Shown here: piece by piece, positions 1-10,705 of the stretch
Position numbering within the stretch: the stretch's first letter is position 1
Layout: each line of letters starts with the position of its first letter
NCBI GenBank assembly: GCA_038380435.1
Contig: JAWZYU010000019.1
Span: 31,769,801 to 31,833,800, forward strand
Length of the DNA: 64,000 nucleotides
From: Ryuthela nishihirai
Taxonomy: Eukaryota > Arthropoda > Arachnida > Araneae > Heptathelidae
Direction: 5' to 3'
The notes under the pieces: generated by a model
The model's database searches: none
What the model was told of the DNA's origin: nothing
What the model saw: only the letters and a program-made list of their open reading frames with translations
Position numbers and translations under genes: made by a program

Positions 1-1090
1 CATTTCGACACATTTTTCCAATTTTGCCAACTAGCCATAATTTTTTCACAGGAATTATCCCAATATTACATCTGGTCTGAATTGTAGCAAATCGGTGTGA
101 ATTATCCCTTGATTTGAACAACTCTCCATAATTTCACAAAACCAATTCCAATCCAATCTTTACATCTCTCCTTATTTGTCAAGTCACTTCAAATTTTTCA
201 CATTCCCGAATATTTTGCCAAGTTTTCCCGTTTTTGTCAACTCTCATTAATTTTACAAACCCAATCCCAATTATCACACCTAGCCTATATTTCACTAAGT
301 AGATTCGAATTTTGTCAACAACCCTAGATTTTGCCAATTCTCCTAAAATTATGCCAACTCGCCATAATTTTATAGAAAAAATTGCAATTTGTACATCTTC
401 CCTGAATTTGCCAAGTCACTTCGAATTTTATCAACTCTCCTTAATTGCACAAGAAAGGCACAATTTTCACAACTCCCATGTATTTTACCAAGTGGCTTCG
501 AATTTTGCCAATTGCCCTACATTTTGTTAAGTTTCCTCGATTTATCCAACACTCCTTAATTTCACAAAATAAATACCAATTTTCACAAATCGCCTGTATT
601 TTATCAAGTGGATTCGAATTTTGTCAAGAGTTCTCGGTTTTTCCAACTCTCCTTATTTCACAAAACCAATCCCAATTTTTGCAACTCACCTGTACTTTAC
701 CAAATGGTTTCCAGTTTTCCCAATTTCCTTAGATTTTGCCAAGTTCGCTCGATTTTACCACCTCTCCTTAATTTCGCAAAACAATCCCAATTTTTACATC
801 TCTCCTGAATTTGCCAAGTCACTTCAAATTTTTCAAACTCCCCAAAATTTTGCCAAGTTTTCTCGATTTTGTCAATTCTCCTTAATATCACAAAAACAAT
901 CCCAATTTTCACAACTCGCCCGTATTTTACCAAGTGGATTCAAATTTTGTCAACTGCACTAGATTTTGCCAAGTTTCCTCATTTTACAATCTCGTCACAA
1001 TTTTACAGAAAAAAAAATTCCGAATTTTTACATTTCACCTGATTTGTGCAAAGTCACTCTGAATTTTGTCACCTCCCCCAACATTTTCCA
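1..1090. repeat. 114-bp satellite-like array at the left edge
   Basis: Imperfect tandem repeats run from the first base. The phrase CAAAACCAATCCCAATTTT recurs near 139, 255, 563, 665, 779 and 893, giving a period of about 114 bp made of two related halves of about 57 bp (one containing TTTGCCAAGTCACTTC, the other TTTACCAAGTGGATTC). The array continues beyond the window. The small open frames here in several phases are by-products of the repeat and not genes. Confidence 0.8.
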
Positions 1091-1094
1091 GGGC

Positions 1095-1231
1095 AGAGCG
1101 GGGCAAGGCAGACCAAGGGCAGAGCGGATAGTTTTGCGGAATTAAATCTCAACGCTGGACCAGGAGGGACTCGAACCTGGGAACTGTAGATTACGAGCCT
1201 GGCGCGCTAACAATTGAGCCACAACGTCCCA
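1095..1231 (-). mobile_element. SINE-B fragment (tRNA-derived head)
   Basis: Reverse-strand copy of the abundant ~380-bp SINE of this window (called SINE-B here). It keeps the tRNA-like head with the B-box-like GGTTCGAGTCC (seen as GGACTCGAACC) and part of the body; the 3' part is missing and GC-rich filler adjoins it. Confidence 0.75.
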
Positions 1232-1239
1232 TCATTTAA

Positions 1240-1840
1240 GATGCTAAATGAAGAGTTCGTTTCGGGTTGGATAGATGTACTAACGAAATATTACTACGTG
1301 CAGTTTTCGAATTATCCAGAAGTTTGAATTTCCACAATTAAAAGGCGCAAAATCTGAGAAAGATAAATTTCATTCTCTTTGAAAACGAAAGTTTCTTATT
1401 CACGAAACGCGTTTAACGAATTACATTTCAAGATTCAGCAATGAAGAAGTGTAACCATTTTCATGTCCACATTTCTTTCATTATTAATCATTTTTTATTT
1501 ATATTACTAATTAGCTTTTTGTTCGCTTTGAAGGCAAGAGCTATTGATGTGAAAGCTTTGTCGTCTGCCAATCCCCTCTGTCCGTCTCTAGACTTCCAAA
1601 TATTTTTCTTTGAACATATAATTGGAAAATTATTTTTTGGGTTAGATAGATACAGTTAAAATATCGCAATTCACTTCATCGGAATCTACCAATTGCTAAA
1701 ATCTCTGCTGTTAGAAAGTCGTAAATTTGGAAAATGAAAAAAGTTTCGTGTAAAGTGAAATCGAGTTAATCGGATATGAATTTCTCATAAAAAAATAACG
1801 TAAAGAGGTGGGGATGTGTTTCTGAATCCTAATCTGATTG
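1240..1840 (-). repeat. Dispersed ~290-bp repeat (R290), degenerate
   Basis: Phrases such as AACGAAATATTACTACGTG, GTCGTCTGCC and TGTCCGTCTCTAGAC match the family seen in tandem at 30.8-31.6 kb and at 6.3-6.9 and 22.2-22.4 kb. A 72-codon open frame at 1441-1659 with a hydrophobic start lies wholly inside this repeat and is therefore not called a gene. Confidence 0.5.
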
Positions 1841-1918
1841 ACACATTTTTAATTTTATTCCATTATCATAACTATACTTTGGATAATGCTTTATATTTTT
1901 ATTCATGTATTATTATTA

Positions 1919-2277
1919 CGCCAGGCTCGTAATCTGCAGTTCCCAGGTTCGAGTCCTAGCTGGGTCAGTGTTGAGACTTATCTCCACAAAACTCCCCGCC
2001 CTGCCCACGGTCAGTAGGGGACACCGATGGCCTTGAAAAGGCAGCCGTTCGTCGGGTGGGACGTTAAGTCGTGGCACCGTGTGCGGAGAGCCATACCCTG
2101 TGCACGTTAAAGAACAAACTGGATGGCCTTGACGGGAGGCTACCATCTGTTTCCTAACAGCTATTCCAGTGGGTCTCCTCCCAAAATCTTCTCTGAGTCT
2201 TCGAGGTCCTTGTGACCTGGCCATTTAGCCCATGGTGTGCAAAAAAGTGCCGCTCAGAGGTAAAACAACCCAACCCA
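1919..2277 (+). mobile_element. SINE-B, 5'-truncated, with target-site duplication
   Basis: The copy begins inside the tRNA-like head (at GCCAGGCTCGTAATC) and runs to the 3' end AACAACCCAACCC. It is flanked by a 14-bp direct repeat ATGTATTATTATTA at 1905-1918 and 2278-2291. Truncation at the 5' end plus a target-site duplication is the signature of LINE-type reverse transcription primed at the target. Confidence 0.9.
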
Positions 2278-2393
2278 ATGTATTATTATTATTAATATTG
2301 TGTTTTTTTATTGATCTAGTATTAATCTTGTATTTTGAAAAGAATTTCGACAACGATACGGTTCGTACTCTGAATCTTTTTTTTACTTCATAG

Positions 2394-2602
2394 TTTTGAA
2401 GGACCTGGAAATTTTCATAAAAACAACATTGTGGATTACTTTTGACACTGGAATTAAATTTAAAAAAATCGTCGATGATTCGCTGAACAACTGGATGAAC
2501 GTTAACGGAAAAGATGCGTCGAAACTCCTGCGTCTCTATGCGTCAAAAATCTATGCTTCGAACTCCTGTAACGAAACAAAAGAAAATGCAGATAAGAAAT
2601 AA
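2394..2602 (+). other. Possible coding exon, unidentified
   Basis: A pyrimidine tract followed by TTCATAG at 2387-2393 looks like a splice acceptor and opens a 69-codon frame to a TAA. The frame encodes a mixed helical-looking peptide rich in Lys, Ser and Asn (for example KKIVDDSLNNWMNVNGKDAS). I recognise no family and no matching upstream exon in the correct phase, so this could be a chance frame. Confidence 0.2.
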
Positions 2603-3480
2603 CTTAAAATATTTCATCATCACATAATGAACGAATAACGTTCTGTTAAGATCAGCTCCTAATGATTATATCCCATTGTTTAACCTTAGAGTCAGAGTTA
2701 GAGAGCATCTTCTGAGTGCTCAATAGATACAATCACGGCTTGTTCTGGAGGATGGGGAGATCAACAGAGTCATGCCCCCAATTTGCAAATGATAGTAACC
2801 GAAATGGAGACAAAAGAATTTAAACACATCTAAATTACATGCATTTTACCAGAAGTTTTTTAAAAACATCTTGAACCGAGAGGTAAAATGTATACCGGAT
2901 TATTTAAGCACAATCTCTCTCTCTCTTCACCCCCAACCACCCTTTATTTTTTTAACTCGGGCTTGTATAAAGATCAGGTCATAAAAATCCTAGAGAAGAG
3001 AAAAACTCCTGTCAGGGGTGACAGTGGTCAGAGCTAGCTACTCTTCCAATAGGCAAACTTTCTGTGTTGTGTTAGCTCTAACTGAGGCAGTGTCATCAGT
3101 GACTTCGATCTTAGTAGGGACTAACTTTGTATGGGAAGGACTGTACAAACTAGAAGTAATTGCTAGGATTCTTCTCTTTCCTATAAGTTGCAAATAAATA
3201 AAAAAAAGATCGCATGTGGAGAAGTGATTCTCAAATACGAAAACTGATATCTTTGTGAAGTTTTCAATTTGATTCCCAATTATGTCAGGTTTGAGATTTA
3301 TCCTTTCCATCGGTATTTTTATGTCGATAGTAAATCGATATTTTTTTCTCGAAGGAATAAATATTTTTCTCCGAGAAAAAAGATCGATGGGCTTGGAAAG
3401 GATATCATCTTTCGGATGACATGTCATGTCACCATGACATATAGGACAGAGAATAATCCTAGGAATTACTTGTAGTGTGC
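2603..3480. other. Intergenic, nothing recognised
   Basis: AT-rich sequence with a short TC microsatellite near 2920 and a hairpin-prone stretch near 3340-3400. The open frame on the reverse strand at 3038-3514 has no recognisable motif or splice context. Confidence 0.5.
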
Positions 3481-3485
3481 AGGTG

Positions 3486-4225
3486 AGCCATATCTTATGC
3501 ATGCTAAAGAACATGCTGGATGGCTTGATGGGAGTCTCTCATCTGTCTTCTAACTGCTGTCCAGTGAATACTCTCGGCAGATAGCTCAGTGGTTAGAGCA
3601 TCTGATATGTTATCAGGAGGTCGTAGGTTTAGATCCCACCAGGAAAATGATAAGGCGGGGATGCTCAGCCGATAGCCTTCCGGGCTCGTAATCTGCAGTT
3701 CCCAGATTCGAGTCCCAGCTGAGTCAATGAGTCAATGTTGAGATTTATCTCCGCAAAATTCTCCTCCCTGCCCTTGGTTAGTAGGGGACACCGATGGGTT
3801 TGGTAAAAGCCGCCGTCCTGTCGGATGTGACGTTTAGCCGTGTGCGGGAAAGTCATCTCCCGCACACAGGACTTCTTTCTTCTGCTCTCTTTCCGGGAAG
3901 GATCTTTTCGCTCCTTCCCCAACCTTCTCTTCCAGTCTCACCTGAAACATTCTTGAAATTTATCTCCGCAAAAGTCGCTTACCTGCCTTCGGTAAGTAAG
4001 GTACAATAATGGGATTGGAATGGCTGCCCTTCGTCTGATGGGACGTAAAGCTGTGGTCCTGGGAGCCATATCTCGTCCACTCTAATGAACACGCTGGATG
4101 GCCTTGACAGAAAGTTACCATCTGTCTCCTTAACAGCTGTACAGTGGTTCCTCTTCCCAAAAGGGGCGGGGGTTGCTCAGTCGGTAGCGCGCCAGGCTCG
4201 TAATCTGCAGTTCTCAGGTTCGATA
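3486..4225 (+). mobile_element. Cluster of SINE-B fragments with one foreign tRNA-like head
   Basis: Order: a SINE-B 3' body (3486-3570); a different tRNA-like segment at 3580-3650 (AGCTCAGTGGTTAGAGC then GGTTTAGATCCC), whose anticodon arm does not fold properly, so it is a SINE head and not a tRNA gene; a SINE-B head and body (about 3655-3840); scrambled SINE sequence (3843-3950); a SINE-B middle (3957-4158); and a new SINE-B head (4163-4225) cut off by the duplicated segment that follows. Confidence 0.7.
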
Positions 4226-4680
4226 GGGGGGGAACCAATAGAGAACTGTTAGGGGACAAATGAAAGCCACCGTCATGGCGATCCAATGGTTATTTAACGT
4301 ACACAAGGTATGGCTTTTACATACGAGGCTACGGCTTAACGTCCGATCCGACGGGATGGCTACCTTCCGAAACTCATTGGTGAATCCTTCCTTCCCGAGG
4401 GTAGATGGAAGTTTTTTGGTAAAGGGCAGCAGAGAAATGTTACTGAAGAGTTTAAGGATTTTCTGTTTTTGTAAGACATTTTTAATTCTCTTACAGTTGC
4501 GGATTAATTTAAAAGAATGGATTTAGGTCTGGAAACAAAGGAAAATATCCGAGATAAATCCATAAGAATATGAAAAATGTATTCTTAACTTCTGATGAAA
4601 GCATCGAACTGAAAATGTTTAGTCCCCATGGAATCACGATAAAACCACTGGAAAATAAAAGTCTCTCTCTATATACCGTA
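4226..4680. repeat. Duplicated segment, copy 1 (partner at 11870-12403)
   Basis: Nearly the same sequence occurs at 11870-12403, including the blocks GGGCAGCAGAGAAATG, AAAATATCCGAGATAAATCC and AAGTCTCTCTCTATATACCG. This copy lacks about 80 bp present in the other after GATGGAAG. The left third is a diverged reverse-strand SINE-B piece. It sits inside a SINE-B whose head ends at 4225 and whose tail resumes at about 4693. Confidence 0.85.
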
Positions 4681-4692
4681 CTGTATACCACA

Positions 4693-5100
4693 GGTCCTCG
4701 GATGGGACATTAAGCCGTGGCCCCGTGTGTGGGAGAGCCATACCCTGTGCACGTTAAAGAACACACTGGATGGCCTTGACGGGAGGCTACCATCTAACAG
4801 CTGTTACAGTGGGTCCCCTCCCCAAACTTCTCTGAACCTTCGGGGTCCTTGTGATCTGGACATTTAGCCTATGGTGTGCAAAAAGTGTAAAACAACCCAA
4901 CCCCTTCCCAAACATTCTCTGAACCCTTGGAGTCCTTGTGACTTGGCTATTTAACCCGTTGTATGCAAAAGAAATGCCGCTCAGATTTTTAATAAAAAAA
5001 CAACCCAAACCAGCCCAACCTTCTTTGAGTTCTTGCGACATGGCCATGTAGCCCATTTATTAAAAAGTGCCCCTTAAATATAAAACATCCAAAACCCACC
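4693..5100 (+). mobile_element. SINE-B tail plus two extra 3'-end repeats
   Basis: The SINE-B body resumes with TCGGATGGGACATTAAGCCG and reaches its 3' end near 4900. The terminal module (GCC(T)GCTCAGA...AACAACCC preceded by CTCTGAACC..TTGTGACTTGGC) then recurs at about 4900-5015 and 5015-5095. The SINE tail is therefore present in three tandem partial copies. Confidence 0.75.
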
Positions 5101-5173
5101 CGATACCAGCTCAGGCTCTTCAAATTTCTGATGTGGTTGTATCGGACAATCGACCGTAACAACTTAAGCGCAC

Positions 5174-6202
5174 TTAATTCAAATTTTGTTTAAAATATTT
5201 TACCTTCTTTGGTGTGACGTAGATAGTGTCCTCCTCGTCATCATTTTGTGGAGCATCATTAACATCACCACTTCTTCGATGTCCAGGGATACAATCACTT
5301 GATCCGCGCACATCTGTATTATCGTTTTGGAAGACAGATTCCTTTAGCTCTTTCACGTGATGAACAACCTCGTTTACTGAATCCGTGAACCTCTTGAAAA
5401 CGGATACCACACAAAGAGTTGCTTGAATCAATTCTTTCGTGGCAGGAATCAACTCTTCAAATGACCACAGCAAAGATTTTGTAGCTGGTTCCTGCATCAG
5501 TATTGCCGGATTAATTCTCTGCTTAACAGAAACCAGTTTTTCTGTGGCGGGGAACAGATTTTGAATAGTTGGAAGCAACCATTTTGTAACGCAATCACAA
5601 ACTTGGTAGAAAAACGCTTTCACCCATTTTTTCCCTCCAGAAATTATCTCTTCTGTCTCCGGATATAAAGATTCAATCTTCGGAATCAGATCTTCTGCTG
5701 TCTTTGTAATGTTCTCGGCTATCGAAGCCATTGATTCCATGACAGCGATGAACTTTTTCGTACAGAGAACAGACACCTCGGCTACACTAGGCAAAACTTT
5801 GGTTGCTGACATAAGACCGTTAAACGTCACAACCTGTGCTTGAGTGCCTGAGGTTAACTCCATGGATCCAGGATTCGTACCTTCGAATGGCAAAATTAAA
5901 GCTCTTCGGAAAAGAATTAGAGGTGGGAGTAACGGAATCAAAGGTTGGAGGTACTGAACCAACCATTCAGTGGTGGGAATCAACTTGTGGACTCTTTGGA
6001 TCATGGACTTAACTGCTGATGTCATTGCTCTGAATTTCGGATTCGGCACTTCAGTCTCTATGGTATGAGTGTCTGGATGCAATTCTTCAATTGCCAGAAA
6101 CAATGCATCAACAGTTTCTTCTACCTTTCGTCTGAAAATCGTCTCCTCTTCAATTTTCAGTTTTGTCGATGGCCTTCCGTCGTACTCAGCCTCCTGTTTC
6201 AT
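5174..6202 (-). CDS. Unrecognised LIPxT-helix repeat protein, paralog 1 (342 aa)
   Basis: I do not recognise the family. The start is the ATG at 6202, directly behind a good splice acceptor (ACAATTTCAG, on the reverse strand at 6213-6204), so there is a 5' UTR intron. The longer frame to 6259 crosses this acceptor. There is no signal peptide. The N-terminus (MKQEAEYDGRPSTKLKIEEE) resembles that of the paralog at 15777-16835. The body has repeated amphipathic units ending in LHPDT, LIPTT, LYPETEE, LFPATEKLV and LIPATKELI, roughly every 30-45 residues. The C-terminal 60 residues are polar and acidic. A phase-0 GTAAAA donor follows AAG at 5204, ten codons before the stop, so the transcript may instead splice onward. 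Likely cytosolic or nuclear (inference). Confidence 0.7.
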   Translation of the reverse strand: MKQEAEYDGRPSTKLKIEEETIFRRKVEETVDALFLAIEELHPDTHTIETEVPNPKFRAMTSAVKSMIQRVHKLIPTTEWLVQYLQPLIPLLPPLILFRRALILPFEGTNPGSMELTSGTQAQVVTFNGLMSATKVLPSVAEVSVLCTKKFIAVMESMASIAENITKTAEDLIPKIESLYPETEEIISGGKKWVKAFFYQVCDCVTKWLLPTIQNLFPATEKLVSVKQRINPAILMQEPATKSLLWSFEELIPATKELIQATLCVVSVFKRFTDSVNEVVHHVKELKESVFQNDNTDVRGSSDCIPGHRRSGDVNDAPQNDDEEDTIYVTPKKVKYFKQNLN

Positions 6203-6259
6203 CCTGAAATTGTAAACGAAAGTTTCGATAAATATTTGCGCAGCAAGTCTGAATAACAT

Positions 6260-6900
6260 TTCAATTAAAACATATGCTTATCATTTAATTTAGTTTTTTG
6301 TGTTTATCGTTTAATTTTTAATATTTTTAGATCGCTTTCAAAAAGTAGCTACGTTTTAAATGTCCATTAGCTTGTATTTTGTCTGTCCATTTGTAAACAT
6401 TCAAATTTTTGGGGGGGGTGTAGAGATTAAAAAAATTCTATCTCTGCTGCATAGGCTTTGATGAAATATTACGATTCATAGTTTCCGAATCTCCCAAAAG
6501 TTTTAATTGCGCCCTCTAACGATGGAAAAAGTAGGAAGTTATAAAACTTTCAATGAATATTACAAACGATGTATTCATGCTGGAAATTTCAAATTTTAAT
6601 AGTGGAGCGTGAAAGTCGAGAGATTTGCGCCGACAGCAATGATTTCCCCCCTACCGAATGGTTGGGGTGGTAGAAACATATTTTTGCTTTGAGAGATAAT
6701 CTAAAAAATTTCTTTTTAGTTGGATTAAGTACTAAGGATATATTATGATTCAAATTCTCCAGAGTATTTGAAATTCCGTCGTTAGAGTCACAAAATGGGC
6801 AAAATGCAAACAAAATATAAACGAATAGGGAATAGATCTGTTCGTGCCACGAAGGTGAATTTCTGTGATGAAGTGTGATGGTCAAAAAGAGTGATTAATT
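6260..6900 (-). repeat. R290 dispersed repeat, about two units
   Basis: The conserved phrase CGCCCTCTAACGATGG near 6510 and CGTCGTTAGAG near 6780 are spaced about 280 bp apart. Both match the phrase CCGTTAGAGGGCGCAATTA of the 30.8-31.6 kb array in inverse orientation. The repeat lies immediately upstream of the minus-strand gene at 5174-6202, where its promoter and first exon would be expected; no promoter motif was recognised. Confidence 0.6.
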
Positions 6901-7073
6901 ACACTGAGATTAATGATTTTTCTCCTTTTCAAACAGGAGGTGGAAAAGGTGCAGCTTTTTTAATTCAAGAGATAAATCAGAAATTATCTTTATGTTGTAT
7001 AGGTATTAAAAACATATTACTCTTAGCATTTTTGTAATCATCCATTAGTTCAAATTAGCATTGTTAAAAGGAG

Positions 7074-8197
7074 GCGGAGGTGGCTCAATCGGTAGCGCGC
7101 CAAGTCAACTCCTCCTACAAGAGAAGGCCATACAACTACGTCACAGAAAACTGATTAAAAAACTGACCAGCGATGATCGGCGTTTAGCGACTACGGTAGT
7201 CGCCGATCTCGGTATGCCCATACGGGAAGCGGAGGGTTACGGCCGTCACGATCGAAGTTTGCCGCATGCATATTTTATGATAGTAACCAAACTAAACTTA
7301 ATCGTAAACGATGAATGACTACTAACTTAAATGTAGCTATCATTCATCTACATATTACTAATCGATATATAACAAAAATTAACATTAAAATGCAGAAGCA
7401 ATAATCAGAAGTATATATTATATAACGCTGTAAGCCTAATGCACGTTCCCGGTCGAATTCTTTCAACCCACTTTTTTTAAATTTAATTGGATCAGCCTGG
7501 AATTTAAACACTGTGCAATTGATCCTATAGCTGTTTAGACAATTCGCAGATGAATATCTTCCGATAATAATTGTTTTTTTTTTATATACTAAGGATTCGA
7601 AAAACTGCGGCGCACACTGCTGCTGCATTGACTACAACACTAAGTCACGTCACCAGTTGGCATAAGAATGGCGGATAGGTCGGCCTGGTATATAGGGGCT
7701 CTAGATATAGTCATTTTTCTGTGACGAAGTTGCACGGCCTTCTCTTGTAGGAGGTGATGTCTAGACGTGATCATTTTTCTGTGTCGTAGTTGCACGGCCT
7801 TCTCTTGTAGGAGGTGTTGGCCAGGCTCGTAATTTGCAGTTCTCAGGTTCGAGTCCCAACTGAGCCAGCGTTGAGATTTATCTCCGTAAAAAACCCTCCC
7901 CCCTGCCCACGGTCAGAAGGGGTAACCCATGTGCCTGGAAACGCTTCCGTCCGTCGAATGGAACATTAAGCGTTTTCCCCTTGGGCGGGAGAGCCATACT
8001 TTTGGGCGGGAGAGCCAGATGCAAGTTAAAAAACGCGTTTTATGGCCTTGACAGGAGCTACCATCTGTCTCATAACAGTTGTTCATTGGATCCCCTCCAA
8101 ATTTTCCGCCAAATTTTCTCTGAACCTTTGGGGTTCTTGTGACCTGGCCATTTAGCCTATTGTGTGCCGCTCAGAGGTAAAGTAACCCAACCACATT
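7074..8197 (+). mobile_element. SINE-B split by a TIR element
   Basis: The SINE head (GGCTCAATCGGTAGCGCGCC) ends at about 7105 and the same SINE resumes at about 7816 with CCAGGCTCGTAATTTGCAG and continues to its 3' end near 8197. The 711 bp between are a separate element (7106-7816). Confidence 0.85.
7106..7816. mobile_element. Non-autonomous DNA transposon with ~45-bp TIRs
   Basis: The left end CTCCTCCTACAAGAGAAGG and the right end (reverse complement) CACCTCCTACAAGAGAAGG are inverted repeats continuing through CAACTACG and CACAGAAAA. At the right end the terminal sequence occurs twice in tandem (about 7710-7758 and 7768-7815). The flanks GCCAAG and GCCAGG may be a diverged target duplication. 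No transposase is encoded; the 85-codon frame at 7061-7318 merely runs from SINE into element. Superfamily not assigned. Confidence 0.75.
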
Positions 8198-8309
8198 TAA
8201 AGGGCCAAAAGTCGGAAAATGAATAGCTTCCTTCTCTTTGAAATCGAATATTCGCCAAAAGCGACATGTATGCTTCGAGTTGTTCATCAGAATTATAAGA
8301 GACGGACTT

Positions 8310-8439
8310 AAATTGCTTTAATCAAAAAAAAAGAACATTTTAAGCTAACTGGAACGAAATCATTATAATAAATCAAGTGACTTAAAAGGTTAAATTACGT
8401 TAACCGATCAAGATGAGCTGACTTACTTTAATCCTTTAG
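8310..8439. repeat. 130-bp exact direct repeat, copy 1
   Basis: Begins AAATTGCTTTAATC and ends TTTAATCCTTTAG. An identical stretch, base for base as read, is at 9216-9345. The 776 bp between the copies are mainly SINE-B. Confidence 0.9.
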
Positions 8440-8667
8440 TCCCTTGTTCTGCGTAGTGCGAGTGACTACTGAGAGCACTATGGGGAGCCAACGAATATGC
8501 GCAGTTGATGCCTGGACAGTTCTCATAGCTTATAGGCCAATGTTTTTCTAATTATCTCTCATTCAGAAACTATGAGAATTGTTGACGTTCTGAACTGAGA
8601 ACTGCTCCGACCACGCAGTCGCAGTCTTCCCAGAAATCATTTACGCTACGCTATTGGTCTGTGGGGA

Positions 8668-9145
8668 GAAGTGATTGGCTCAGTAGAGCGCCAGGTTCAT
8701 CATCTGTTGTTCCCACATTCGATCCCCAGCAGGACCTGCTTTGAGAACTTTCTCCGCTAACTACCAAAGTCCCCGGTGAGAAAGGGGACACCGATGGGTT
8801 TGAAAAGGCCACCGTTCGTCAGATAGGACGTTGAGCATGAAGGAAAGTACCCTGTTCACATTGAAGAACACGATGGATAGTCTTAAAGGGGGGATTCTGT
8901 CTCCTAACAGCTATCCAGTGGAGTCCTCTTCCTTAGTAGAGTCCTCTTCCTTAGCCGTCTTCGAGCCTTTGGTGTCCTTATGATTTGCTATTTTATCCCA
9001 TTTACGCGAAAAATGCCGCTCAGAGGTAAACAAACCAATTTGTCCACGCCCCCCAACTTTCCCTGAGCCGTCCTTGTGACCTCCCCATCTACCCACTTGT
9101 GCCTAAAAAAATGTACCCCTTCAGAGGTAGAACAACCCAGCCTAA
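8668..9145 (+). mobile_element. SINE-B, diverged, with duplicated 3' module
   Basis: Head at GGCTCAGTAGAGCGCCAGG, body to ATGCCGCTCAGAGG near 9025, then a second copy of the terminal module (CCCTGAGCC...CAGAGGTAGAACAACCC) to 9145. The sequence TAGTAGAGTCCTCTTCCT is also internally doubled at 8925-8955. Confidence 0.75.
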
Positions 9146-9215
9146 AAGGTAACATACCTGCTTAATGGACGTGAATTGTCACTCACCCTGTATATTCGTT
9201 TTTCCCATTAAGATA

Positions 9216-9345
9216 AAATTGCTTTAATCAAAAAAAAAGAACATTTTAAGCTAACTGGAACGAAATCATTATAATAAATCAAGTGACTTAAAAGGTTAAA
9301 TTACGTTAACCGATCAAGATGAGCTGACTTACTTTAATCCTTTAG
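9216..9345. repeat. 130-bp exact direct repeat, copy 2
   Basis: Identical to 8310-8439. The unique flanks differ on both sides, so the duplicated unit is sharply bounded. Confidence 0.9.
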
Positions 9346-9554
9346 ATGAATTTTCCTTAACTACAAGACAAACTTAGTTTAACCAGCAAAAATGATTTTA
9401 GTTAAGGCAAGTTAAAAACTTATGTTTCAAGCTAAACGAAAACAGCTGATTTTTCATTCACGCGTTTTAATGAATTCGAAATAAAAGGAGCCGTGTAATA
9501 AATGCAATAGTCAACGTAAGAAATTTACATGAATAATTATTAAATAAAATAAAT

Positions 9555-9735
9555 AAATACCCCCTCAAGCAGCTGCTTGCCACAGAGGTCTGACAGGAGC
9601 CTGTCAGTTTATATGCCACAGTAGGAGATCTGAGAGGATGGCAGGACCTCAGCAGAAAAACGACACACACATCCATGCCTAATCCGGGGCTCGAACCCAG
9701 GTCCCTTACATCAGTAGTCAAGCGTGCTACCCAAA
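9555..9735 (-). mobile_element. SINE-A (second tRNA-derived SINE family)
   Basis: Reverse-strand copy of SINE-A: tRNA-like head (GGTTCGAGCCCCGG), TCGTTTTTCTGCTGAGGTCC, then the conserved 3' body GTGGCAAGCAGCTGCTTGAG and an AT-rich tail. The first few bases of the head are missing. Confidence 0.85.
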
Positions 9736-9929
9736 AAATTATAATACATATATTTTTATAACATAGATCTGCTATTTTACCAATGAGCGGCAGTTTTTTC
9801 AACAGAATGGTAAGGTGACAAAGAACAGAAGCGCTCTGAAAAAAATGGGAAAGGAAATCCACTGGACAGGCTTTAAAGTCGGATTTTTTTTATCTCTTAG
9901 AGATACTTTTGAGTTGAATGCCCAGGATT

Positions 9930-10196
9930 TTGGGATTAATGGCTAGTCACAATGACTTCAAGGGCTCAGGGGAAGTTGGGGAAGATGATTCACTGGATAG
10001 TTATTACGAGACAGATGCTAGCATCCCTTCAAGGACATCCAGCATGTTCTTTAACGTGTGCAAGGTAAACAGTTTAACAGCACACGGAACCACGGTTTAG
10101 CTTTCCATCTGATGGGCGAAAGAAAATTCTCCAAGTCGGCCCAGTGGGACTGAAATCTGTGAACAGCAAATTACGAGCCTGGCGCACAACCGACAG
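9930..10196 (-). mobile_element. SINE-B, reverse strand, diverged
   Basis: Contains AGCATGTTCTTTAACGTGTG and, toward the right, CAAATTACGAGCCTGGCGC, the complement of the tRNA-like head. The body between is degraded. Confidence 0.7.
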
Positions 10197-10512
10197 AGGC
10201 AACCCTCGCCTTTTTGCCAAGTGAGCTACTATCCCTTGATCCAGTAGCAAAATGTGCATGGAAATATTAAGAGACAATGAGACTGCGCAGTTGATTCATT
10301 CGCTGTTCTCATGGTTATTAGCTGATTGAGATATCAATTGCTTGATGGTTGATTGATAAATGGTTGATAGCTCTATCGAGCTATATATGATATATGGGTG
10401 TCATCGATGCGCCAACTAGGCAATTTTAATATCTAAATTGAACTCATGCATTCTTCAGCTCTGGGGGCGAAGGTTGTCTAAGTCTTTAACGTCCAGATTC
10501 CTAATTTGCAGT

Positions 10513-10703
10513 GGGGCAGGGATGGCTCAGTCGATAGCGCGCAAGACTCGTAATCTGCTAGTTCCCAGGTTCGAGGCCGTTCTGGGATAGCGTTGAGATT
10601 TATCTTCGCAAAACTTCCCGCCCTGCCCAAGGTCATTAGGGGACACCGATGGGCTTGGAAAGACCGCCGTCTGTCGAATGGGACGTTAAGCCTTGTGCGA
10701 GAA
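10513..10703 (+). mobile_element. SINE-B 5' half, cut by a fold-back MITE
   Basis: Head GATGGCTCAGTCGATAGCGCG and B box GGTTCGAGG, running to GGGACGTTAAGCC, where it is replaced by the MITE that starts about 10706. Confidence 0.8.
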
Positions 10704-10705
10704 AA

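Noticed and set aside
1441..1659. 72-codon frame with a signal-peptide-like hydrophobic start
   Set aside because: It lies inside the dispersed R290 repeat (GTCGTCTGCC, TGTCCGTCT phrases), has no donor in the right phase for the possible exon at 2394, and no family match.
1916..2224. 102-codon reverse frame and similar frames at 3665, 3960, 11528, 11559, 31712, 31783, 36988, 37137, 41792, 47464, 57598 and 58776
   Set aside because: All are readings through SINE-B, which stays open in several frames; the repeated peptides reflect the repeat, not genes.
3580..3650. tRNA gene
   Set aside because: A-box- and B-box-like sequences exist, but the anticodon loop lacks U33 and the acceptor stem does not pair; it is a SINE head.
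8310..9345. LTR retrotransposon
   Set aside because: The direct repeats lack TG..CA ends, a primer-binding site and gag/pol coding sequence; the interior is SINE-B.
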